A stretch of DNA of 5,389 bases. Source: Bacteroidales bacterium (GTDB taxonomy: Bacteria > Bacteroidota > Bacteroidia > Bacteroidales > PUMT01). Below the pieces are notes generated by a model. That model saw only the letters and a program-made list of their open reading frames with translations. It was not told the origin of the DNA and searched no databases. The stretch spans positions 1 to 5,389 of the forward strand of contig SKQJ01000135.1 of NCBI GenBank assembly GCA_007119075.1, in the 5' to 3' direction. Both the position numbers and the translations under genes were made by a program. Positions 1 through 5,389 of this stretch are shown one piece after another (within the stretch, counting starts at the first letter, position 1; each line of letters opens with the position of its first letter).

Positions 1-782
1 GATTCCACCAGGGTGTTTTCCATCCGCAGGTGATCGTTTAAAATGCCGATTACGCTGGAGAGGGGAACGTTCCCTGCCCTTTCGCCGAGACCGTTGACGG
101 TGGTATGGACTCCATGGATCCCGGCTCTGACAGCAGCCATGACATTGGCAGTGGCAAGATCATAGTCATTATGGGCATGGAAGTCAAAATGAACCCCGGG
201 ATACCGGCTCACGATGGCGCTGCAGAATTCTTCGGTCTGGTAAGGATTCAGTATCCCAAGAGTGTCGGGCAGCATTATCCTTTTGACGTTCCGGGTAACA
301 AGGTGATCCAGGAACAGGTAGACGTAATCGGGTGAATTGATCATGCCGTTCGACCAGTCCTCCAGGTAAACATTTACCGTCACTCCTCTTTTTTCCGCCT
401 CTTCGATAACATTGTCAATGTCGGCAAAATGCTCTGAGGGCGTTTTTCGCAGCTGGCCTTCAAGATGCTTGAGGGACCCTTTGGTGAGCAGGTTTATCAC
501 CCTGGCACCTGCCTCCACCACCCAGTCCAGCGAAAGCGTGCCGTCGACAAAACTGAGTATCTCAACCTTGTCAAGATAGTCCTTCTGTGCAGCCCATTCG
601 GTAATTTTTTTTACCGACCGGAATTCTCCTTCCGATACCCTGGCCGATGCAACCTCTATTCTGTTGATCCTGATCTCATCAAGCAGCATCTGGGCCATGG
701 CAAGCTTTTCGGAATCGTTAAACGAGACTCCCGTTGTCTGTTCCCCGTCTCTCAGGGTAGTATCCATTACTTCAATTCTCAT
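1..782 (-). CDS. cimA: (R)-citramalate synthase, LeuA-family second synthase (C-terminal part outside window)
   Basis: I translated this frame by hand: 260 residues from an ATG at 782-780, open to the window edge. It is the TIM-barrel catalytic domain of the DRE-TIM/HMGL-like family. Visible motifs are DTTLRDGEQ (residues 7-15, with R11 and metal ligand D12), FHAHND (201-206, metal ligands H202/H204) and NGLGERAGN (230-238). From memory, Leptospira interrogans citramalate synthase aligns without gaps at a constant offset of 5. Its pyruvate-pocket residues Leu81, Phe83, Leu104, Tyr144, Glu146 and Thr179 correspond here to L76, F78, L99, Y139, E141 and T174. Leucine at 99 replaces the histidine of true isopropylmalate synthases. 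The expected reaction is pyruvate + acetyl-CoA to (R)-citramalate, the first step of threonine-independent isoleucine synthesis. The gene lies 31 bases after leuD, so LeuCD can process its product. The family is about 510-530 residues long, so the linker and the C-terminal (isoleucine-sensing in Leptospira) domain are missing here. Many databases would label it 2-isopropylmalate synthase; the function is inferred. Confidence 0.85.
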   Translation of the reverse strand, partial: MRIEVMDTTLRDGEQTTGVSFNDSEKLAMAQMLLDEIRINRIEVASARVSEGEFRSVKKITEWAAQKDYLDKVEILSFVDGTLSLDWVVEAGARVINLLTKGSLKHLEGQLRKTPSEHFADIDNVIEEAEKRGVTVNVYLEDWSNGMINSPDYVYLFLDHLVTRNVKRIMLPDTLGILNPYQTEEFCSAIVSRYPGVHFDFHAHNDYDLATANVMAAVRAGIHGVHTTVNGLGERAGNVPLSSVIGILNDHLRMENTLVE

Positions 783-813
783 AGTCTTCGTGTTTTATTC
801 CTGTCTTTTTGTA

Positions 814-1407
814 TTACTCCATTTTCTTTTCCCATTCCATTATTTCATCCCTCATGCTCATTAAATAATCTATATCGTCATAGCCATTGAGCAAACAATT
901 TTTCTTATATGAATTGATGTCGAATTTTTCCCGGGGACCATCAGGCAGAACAGATATTTCCTGGTTCTCAAGGTCAACTTTGACCCTGGTTGAAGGATCG
1001 GCTTCGACCGATTCAAACAGGCGGGCCAGAAATTCTTCGGAAACCTGCACTGTCAGCAGCCCGTTGTTGAGCGAGTTGTTCCTGAAAATGTCGGCAAAAA
1101 AGCTTGACACAACGACTTTAAACCCGAAGTCCTTGATAGCCCAGGCGGCATGCTCCCTGCTGCTTCCGCTTCCGAAATTCTTCCCTGTAAGAAGTATCTG
1201 GCCGGTATGCCGGCCATTGTTCAGCACAAAATCCTGCCTGGGTTTGCCTGACTTGTCATAGCGCCAGTCCCTGAAAAGGTTTTCGCCAAAACCTTCCCTG
1301 GTAGTTGCCTTGAGGAATCTTGCAGGCACGATCTGATCGGTGTCCACATTCTCAATTGGCAGAGGGACACAGGTGGACGTCAGCGTAATGAATTTTTCGA
1401 TTGGCAT
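814..1407 (-). CDS. leuD: 3-isopropylmalate dehydratase small subunit
   Basis: This is the swivelling small subunit of isopropylmalate isomerase, a cytoplasmic heterodimer with LeuC that converts 2-isopropylmalate to 3-isopropylmalate. It has 197 residues, about the usual family length (around 200). Visible signatures are the N-terminal PLPIENVDTDQIVPARFL (residues 15-32), the substrate-loop motif GKNFGSGSSREHA (75-87), and the C-terminal KKNCLLNGYDDIDYL (168-182). The ATG at 1407-1405 gives the canonical N-terminus (MPIEKFITLTSTCVPL), and the stop is TAA. The gene starts 22 bases after the leuC stop in a very AT-rich spacer with no Shine-Dalgarno motif. With a citramalate synthase directly downstream, the LeuCD enzyme probably also isomerises citramalate to 3-methylmalate; that second role is inferred from context. 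Nothing is truncated. Confidence 0.97.
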   Translation of the reverse strand: MPIEKFITLTSTCVPLPIENVDTDQIVPARFLKATTREGFGENLFRDWRYDKSGKPRQDFVLNNGRHTGQILLTGKNFGSGSSREHAAWAIKDFGFKVVVSSFFADIFRNNSLNNGLLTVQVSEEFLARLFESVEADPSTRVKVDLENQEISVLPDGPREKFDINSYKKNCLLNGYDDIDYLMSMRDEIMEWEKKME

Positions 1408-1429
1408 ATAAATTGGATATTAAATTTGT

Positions 1430-2827
1430 TTATAAAAATGTCCTCGGATCTGTCACCCGCCCTGTGATTGCCGTAGCTGCGGCGGTAAGGGGGCTTGCCA
1501 GCATCGTGCGGGCGCCGGGTCCCTGCCTTCCTTCGAAATTCCTGTTGGATGTGGATACGGCATATTTGCCCTCGGGTATCTTGTCTTCGTTCATGGCAAG
1601 GCAGGCGGAACAGCCCGGCTGGCGCATTTCAAAACCGGCAGCTTCCAGTGCCTGCTTTATCCCTTCCTCTTCTGCCTGTTTTTCAACCTGTTTGCTTCCC
1701 GGGACAATCCACTCTATCACATCCTCTGCCTTCTTTTTTCCTTTCACAAATGAGGAGAAACTCCGAAGGTCTTCAATTCTTCCGTTGGTGCAGCTTCCCA
1801 TAAAGACATAGTCTACCTTTTTCCCGATCATTTTCTCTCCCGGGTAGAAATCCATATATTCAAGGGATTTCAGGAAAGAGTTCCTGGATGCGTTATCGAT
1901 CTCCTCCAGGGAGGGGATCATGCCGCTTATTCCCGTTCCCATACCGGGGTTGGTGCCATAGGTTATCATCGGTTCTATGCCGGCTGCATCAAAATGCAGT
2001 TCCTTGTCAAATTCAGCGCCGGGGTCGGAAGGAAGGGCTCTCCAGAACTCGACCTTCTTTTGCCACTCAGATCCGGCCGGGGCATATTCCCTGCCTCGTA
2101 TATATTCAAAAGTAGTTTCATCGGGAGCGATAAGACCGCCCCTGGCTCCCATCTCTATGCTCATATTGCAGATAGTCATCCGCGCCTCCATAGACAGGTT
2201 CCTTATTGCCGAACCGGCGTATTCTACAAAATAGCCGGTTGCCCCGCCGGTTGATATCTGCGAAATTATATAAAGGATTATATCCTTTGAAGTGACTCCT
2301 TCCTGAAGAACACCCTCGACATTTATCCGCATGCTTTTGGGTTTGGGCTGCATCAGGCACTGGCTGGCAAGAACCATTTCAACTTCGCTGGTCCCGATAC
2401 CGAATGCAATGCTGCCAAAGGCCCCGTGGGTCGAGGTGTGGCTGTCGCCGCATACGATTGTCATTCCTGGCTGGGTGATTCCCAGCTCGGGTCCGATAAC
2501 ATGGACTATCCCGTTATAAGGGTGGTTGAGTCCGTACAATTCGATGTCGTTCTCCAGGCAGTTTGTTTTAAGCTTTTCTACCTGGACCCTGCTCAATTCT
2601 TCGTGAATGGTCAGATGCTGGTCGATCGTGGGCACATTGTGGTCTGCAGTGGCTATTGTTTTCTCCGGATGGAACACTTCGGCGTTTCGCTGCCTTAGTC
2701 CCCCGAAAGCCTGGGGACTGGTGACCTCATGTATGAAGTGCCTGTCTATGTAGAGCACATCGGGCCCGTCGGGTATCGATTTAACCACATGCCTGTCCCA
2801 TATCTTGTCAAAAATGGTTTTCGTCAT
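1430..2827 (-). CDS. leuC: 3-isopropylmalate dehydratase large subunit
   Basis: This is the [4Fe-4S]-bearing catalytic subunit of isopropylmalate isomerase, aconitase family, which pairs with LeuD. Its 465 residues match the usual length of about 466. The three cluster cysteines are visible: C346 in GSCTNGR, and C406 and C409 in PGCSACLAMN. Other family signatures are the N-terminal TIFDKIWDRHVV (residues 4-15), CGDSHTSTHGAFG (126-138), FGIGTSEVE (142-150) and the C-terminal NRNFEGRQG (428-436). The cluster motif reads CTNGR where E. coli-type LeuC has CTNSR; I believe Bacteroidota proteins share this, so it is probably lineage variation. The ATG at 2827-2825 gives the standard N-terminus, and the stop is TAA. 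It starts 34 bases after the leuA stop, with no Shine-Dalgarno sequence but an AT inverted repeat just before the start. Through the neighbouring cimA, the enzyme likely serves both leucine and isoleucine synthesis. Confidence 0.97.
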   Translation of the reverse strand: MTKTIFDKIWDRHVVKSIPDGPDVLYIDRHFIHEVTSPQAFGGLRQRNAEVFHPEKTIATADHNVPTIDQHLTIHEELSRVQVEKLKTNCLENDIELYGLNHPYNGIVHVIGPELGITQPGMTIVCGDSHTSTHGAFGSIAFGIGTSEVEMVLASQCLMQPKPKSMRINVEGVLQEGVTSKDIILYIISQISTGGATGYFVEYAGSAIRNLSMEARMTICNMSIEMGARGGLIAPDETTFEYIRGREYAPAGSEWQKKVEFWRALPSDPGAEFDKELHFDAAGIEPMITYGTNPGMGTGISGMIPSLEEIDNASRNSFLKSLEYMDFYPGEKMIGKKVDYVFMGSCTNGRIEDLRSFSSFVKGKKKAEDVIEWIVPGSKQVEKQAEEEGIKQALEAAGFEMRQPGCSACLAMNEDKIPEGKYAVSTSNRNFEGRQGPGARTMLASPLTAAATAITGRVTDPRTFL

Positions 2828-2829
2828 TC

Positions 2830-2844
2830 TATAAAAAATTTATA
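2830..2844. repeat. AT-rich inverted repeat just upstream of leuC
   Basis: TATAAA (2830-2835) and TTTATA (2839-2844) flank AAA on the plus strand, ending 2 bases before the leuC ATG on the coding strand. The hairpin would be weak. Low-complexity AT sequence readily gives such symmetry, so it may mean nothing beyond the AT-rich start region seen at each gene here. Confidence 0.35.
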
Positions 2845-2861
2845 CCGTGTAATTAAGATCA

Positions 2862-4358
2862 TCAGGCTATTTTTCCAAGAGCATCCAGGAACGCTTCCAC
2901 CGAGGCGGTCACTATGTCGGTGTTGGCAGAAAATCCATAATAAATATCGCCCTTGTGCTCAACCTGAACATGAACCTTTCCGATATCATCGCTTCCCCTG
3001 GTAATGGCCTGTATGAGAAACTCTTCCAGCCTGACACGCCTTTTGAGAAGGTTCTTCACGGCGGTGAAGGAAGCATCGATCGGACCGTTGCCCGATGCGG
3101 TTTCGGTAAAAACATCGCCCCTGAAGCTGACCTGCACGGTTGCGGTCGGGATTGTTGACTTGCCGCACATTACCTGCAGCGAAACCAGTTCGATCGGCGG
3201 TTTTGCCTTCTTTTTGCCATGTCCCGCCAGTATTTCAAGATCCTCATCGCCGATATCCTTTTTCTTGTCGGCAAGCTCAAGGAAACGGTGATAAAGCTCA
3301 TCAAGCTCAGCGGCATGCAAATCATAACCGAGCAGCTGCAGGCGGTGCTTGAGTGCAGCCCTTCCGCTGCGGGCTGTGAGCACAATTGCCGATTCCTTCA
3401 CTCCCACTTCGGCCGGATCTATTATTTCATAATTCTGCCTGTGTTTCAGCACTCCGTCCTGGTGGATACCTGAGGAATGGGAAAACGCGTTGCGTCCCAC
3501 GATAGCCTTGTTGGCCTGCACGGGCATGCGCATGAGCGTGGACACCAGGTTGCTGGTTTTCAATATCTGCTTTGTATCGATACCGGTCTCGAAATCAAGG
3601 GAGTGATGGCTCCTTATTGCCATAACGACTTCCTCAAGCGCGGTATTGCCTGCCCGCTCGCCTATTCCGTTCATGGTCACCTCGACCTGGCGGGCTCCGT
3701 TTACTATCCCCGTAAGGGTATTGGCCGTAGCCATTCCAAGGTCATTATGGCAATGGGTTGAAATTACTGCCTTGTCGATATTCGGCACATTGTTTACGAG
3801 CCAGGCAATTTTTTCGCCATATTCCAGTGGCATGCAGTAACCGGTGGTATCGGGTATGTTGACTACCGTCGCGCCGGCTTTGATAACTGCTTCTATAACC
3901 CTTGCCAGGAATTCGTTATCGGTTCTTCCTGCATCTTCGGCGTAAAATTCAACATCGTCAACAAATTTCCTTGCATACTTGACTGCGTCGACCGCTCTCT
4001 TAAATATATCTTCGGGGGTGGAATTAAGCTTATGTTTGATATGAAAATCGGAAGTGCCTATCCCTGTGTGGATCCGCTTTCTTTTGGCATGCTTGAGAGA
4101 ATCGGCGGCAACCTCGATATCCTTGTTCACGGCCCTTGTCAGGGCGCAGATCACGGGGGACTGGACCGTTTTGGATATTTCGACAACCGAGTTGAAATCG
4201 CCCGGGCTTGATACGGGGAAGCCCGCTTCTATTATATCTACCCCGAGTTTTTCAAGCTGCCTTGCTATTTCGATTTTCTCAATGGTATTCAGCTGGCAGC
4301 CGGGGACCTGCTCGCCATCGCGGAGTGTAGTGTCAAAGATCTGGATTCTTTTGGTCAT
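2862..4358 (-). CDS. leuA: 2-isopropylmalate synthase, full-length type with leucine-sensing domain
   Basis: This enzyme condenses 2-oxoisovalerate with acetyl-CoA to 2-isopropylmalate, the committed step of leucine synthesis. It has 498 residues, near the family norm of about 500-520. The catalytic TIM barrel shows DTTLRDGEQ (9-17, with R13 and metal ligand D14), HTGIGTSDFH (97-106), EDAGRTDNE (141-149), HCHND (202-206, metal ligands H202/H204) and NGIGERAGN (230-238). A linker with FSHSSGIHQDGVLK (292-305) follows. The C-terminal LeuA dimerisation/regulatory domain (about 388-498) contains SGNGPIDA (422-429), the usual site of leucine feedback inhibition. H97 is the pocket histidine expected of an isopropylmalate synthase, which separates it from the citramalate synthase in the same cluster. 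Y139 occupies a position that is serine in E. coli LeuA. The ATG at 4358-4356 gives the canonical N-terminus, and the stop is TGA. It begins 83 bases after ilvC. Spacing suggests co-transcription, although a hairpin lies in the gap. Confidence 0.96.
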   Translation of the reverse strand: MTKRIQIFDTTLRDGEQVPGCQLNTIEKIEIARQLEKLGVDIIEAGFPVSSPGDFNSVVEISKTVQSPVICALTRAVNKDIEVAADSLKHAKRKRIHTGIGTSDFHIKHKLNSTPEDIFKRAVDAVKYARKFVDDVEFYAEDAGRTDNEFLARVIEAVIKAGATVVNIPDTTGYCMPLEYGEKIAWLVNNVPNIDKAVISTHCHNDLGMATANTLTGIVNGARQVEVTMNGIGERAGNTALEEVVMAIRSHHSLDFETGIDTKQILKTSNLVSTLMRMPVQANKAIVGRNAFSHSSGIHQDGVLKHRQNYEIIDPAEVGVKESAIVLTARSGRAALKHRLQLLGYDLHAAELDELYHRFLELADKKKDIGDEDLEILAGHGKKKAKPPIELVSLQVMCGKSTIPTATVQVSFRGDVFTETASGNGPIDASFTAVKNLLKRRVRLEEFLIQAITRGSDDIGKVHVQVEHKGDIYYGFSANTDIVTASVEAFLDALGKIA

Positions 4359-4363
4359 AGCTT

Positions 4364-4377
4364 TTATTTATAAATAA
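4364..4377. repeat. 14-bp perfect AT palindrome upstream of leuA
   Basis: TTATTTATAAATAA is its own reverse complement and ends 6 bases before the leuA ATG. It lies in the AT-rich half of the ilvC-leuA gap. It could be a regulator site, part of an unstructured A/T-rich translation-initiation region, or chance in AT-rich sequence. The symmetry is directly visible; I assign no function. Confidence 0.5.
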
Positions 4378-4407
4378 TTAGAGTTAAATCTGAGATGTTG
4401 ATTGAGT

Positions 4408-4431
4408 GGTTTCCGGCCCTGGCCGGAAACC
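4408..4431 (-). repeat. Perfect 11-bp inverted repeat (hairpin) between ilvC and leuA
   Basis: The arms GGTTTCCGGCC (4408-4418) and GGCCGGAAACC (4421-4431) are exact reverse complements separated by only CT, so the RNA would fold as about 10 bp closed by a four-base loop. It starts 10 bases after the ilvC stop on the transcribed strand. The following RNA reads ACUCAAUCAAC, with no U-run, so it does not look like a standard intrinsic terminator. Plausible roles are a 3'-end stabiliser or processing barrier for ilvC mRNA, or a leaky terminator that lowers leuACD expression relative to ilvC. The inverted repeat is certain; its function is unknown. Confidence 0.75.
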
Positions 4432-4441
4432 CGCACGGAGC

Positions 4442-5389
4442 TTATTTGTTTTCCGGGCGAAGCTTCCTGACTTCGGTGCCCGTCCGCCATAGCTCGGATT
4501 CACGAAGCTCTTTCAGCTCAATTTCCAGCATCTCCCTGTAATTCTCGGCACTGGTTGAATCAAGAACCCTTTTGCACTCTTCACCTGATTTAACTTTTTT
4601 ATAAAGTTCCTCGAAAACGGGCATGGTGGCTTCTTTGAATTTCGGCCTCCAGTCGAGCGCGCCTCGCTGTGCGGTAGCACTGCAGTTTGCGTACATCCAG
4701 TCCATTCCTTTCTCGTCAACAAGGCGGATAAGGCTCTGGGTCAATTCCTCTACGGTCTCGTTAAAGGCCTCGCTGGGTGAATGGCCATTCTGGCGCAGCA
4801 CCTGGTACTGTGCATCCATAAGCCCGGCAAGAGCGCCCATGAGAACGCCGCGTTCGCCGGTAAGATCGCTGTACACCTCGGCTTCGAAAGTGGTGGGAAA
4901 GAGATAGCCGGAGCCTATGGCAATGCCAAGTGCAATAGTCCGCTCCCTGGCCCGTCCGGTGTAATCCTGGAATACCGCAAAACTTGAATTTATCCCGGCC
5001 CCGGCAAGAAAATTACGCCGGACGCTGGTGCCCGAACCTTTAGGGGCACAGAGGATCACATCAACATTGGAGGGAGGGACTACATTTGTCTGCTCCTTGT
5101 AGGTAATTGAGAATCCGTGCGAAAAATAAAGGGCATCTCCCTCATTGAGGCATGATTTCAGGGCCGGCCATAAAACGCGCTGGGCCGCATCGGAAACAAG
5201 GTACTGAATGATAGTCCCTTTACTGGCTGCCTCCTCAACGGGGAAAAGGGTTTTGCCCGGCACCCAGCCGTCTCTGACGGCCTTATCCCAGTCGGACTTG
5301 AACTCAGGCGCCTGACCAACTATTACATTGATGCCATTGTCTTTCATATTCAGGGCCTGGGCAGGCCCCTGTACCCCGTATCCGATGAC
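4442..5389 (-). CDS. ilvC: Ketol-acid reductoisomerase, short (class I) Bacteroidota-type, N-terminus outside window
   Basis: This enzyme isomerises and reduces 2-acetolactate (valine/leucine) and 2-aceto-2-hydroxybutyrate (isoleucine) to dihydroxy acids, using NAD(P)H and Mg2+. The frame is open to the window edge and gives 315 residues. The first visible ones are the Rossmann motif GYGVQGPAQALN (3-14), so the ATG at 5347 is internal and about 30-40 residues are missing. Active-site residues, counted from the first visible residue, are H91 in SHGF, K117 in APKGSG, D175 and E179 in DLTGERG, E211 and E215 in NETVEEL, and S237 in NCSAT. A single knotted C-terminal domain shows the short class I form. 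The C-terminal tail, LRESELW then VRKLRPENK, resembles Bacteroides IlvC from memory. The cofactor loop after VGQ (residues 22-24) reads APEFKSDWDK and seems longer than in typical class I enzymes. The stop is TAA. ilvD/ilvB/ilvN may lie further upstream, off the right edge; that is a guess. Confidence 0.96.
   Translation of the reverse strand, partial: VIGYGVQGPAQALNMKDNGINVIVGQAPEFKSDWDKAVRDGWVPGKTLFPVEEAASKGTIIQYLVSDAAQRVLWPALKSCLNEGDALYFSHGFSITYKEQTNVVPPSNVDVILCAPKGSGTSVRRNFLAGAGINSSFAVFQDYTGRARERTIALGIAIGSGYLFPTTFEAEVYSDLTGERGVLMGALAGLMDAQYQVLRQNGHSPSEAFNETVEELTQSLIRLVDEKGMDWMYANCSATAQRGALDWRPKFKEATMPVFEELYKKVKSGEECKRVLDSTSAENYREMLEIELKELRESELWRTGTEVRKLRPENK

Noticed and set aside
1..782. 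Duplicate leuA or homocitrate synthase as the identity of the left-edge gene
   Set aside because: The pocket residues and long shared blocks match Leptospira citramalate synthase, and the LeuA-type histidine is replaced by leucine (L99).
465..890. Plus-strand open frames such as 465-890, 887-1261 and 1401-1811
   Set aside because: They lie opposite well-recognised minus-strand genes, show no family motifs and have low-complexity or arginine/serine/proline-rich translations, as antisense shadows do.
4359..4407. Internal promoter before leuA with a Bacteroidota-type TAnnTTTG element
   Set aside because: The AT-rich stretch has partial matches only and no convincing TTTG element at the right distance; AT content alone would produce these.
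4408..4431. Intrinsic terminator after ilvC
   Set aside because: The stem is strong but no U-run follows on the transcribed strand, so I list it as an inverted repeat of unknown role.
4368..4436. Possible leucine attenuator leader peptide in the ilvC-leuA gap (GTG start, 22 codons, minus strand)
   Set aside because: It has only three scattered leucine codons, a GTG start with no ribosome site, and runs through the hairpin itself; there is no leucine-codon run or alternative hairpin set.
4442..5347. ilvC starting at the ATG at 5347
   Set aside because: The frame continues upstream through the cofactor-binding motif GYGVQGPAQALN, so this methionine is internal and the gene is cut by the window edge.
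1..5389. A novel defence, mobile or other accessory system
   Set aside because: Every stretch over 100 bases is filled by a recognisable amino acid biosynthesis gene, and there are no direct-repeat arrays, transposase motifs or tRNA-like folds.

Overview
The window carries one block of genes for branched-chain amino acid synthesis, all read from the minus strand. In transcription order (right to left) they are ilvC (start lies outside the window), leuA, leuC, leuD and a second LeuA-family gene that runs off the left edge. The gaps are 83, 34, 22 and 31 bases and there are no opposing genes, so a single operon or a tightly linked cluster is likely.

The organism is probably a member of the Bacteroidota. 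The IlvC is the divergent short form I associate with Bacteroides and relatives, ending in an LRESELW...VRKLRPEN tail. LeuA and LeuC also resemble Bacteroides proteins from memory. The four visible starts sit behind AT-rich spacers without a convincing Shine-Dalgarno sequence, as is usual in that phylum. Coding DNA is roughly half GC by eye, while the gaps near start codons are much more AT-rich. Genus cannot be named from this.

The genes combine as follows. IlvC makes the dihydroxy acid precursors of valine/leucine and of isoleucine. LeuA condenses 2-oxoisovalerate with acetyl-CoA to start leucine synthesis, and LeuC plus LeuD isomerise the product. The left-edge gene is not a duplicate leuA. 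Its catalytic domain matches Leptospira-type (R)-citramalate synthase, including every pyruvate-pocket residue I can recall. It would make citramalate from pyruvate and acetyl-CoA. LeuCD (and LeuB, which I expect just beyond the left edge) would then turn citramalate into 2-oxobutyrate for isoleucine, bypassing threonine deaminase.

Non-coding features are few: an 11-bp perfect inverted repeat between ilvC and leuA, and short AT palindromes just upstream of leuA and leuC. I saw no RNA gene, mobile element, CRISPR array or phage feature. The window is core metabolism; the most informative point is the citramalate synthase assignment.
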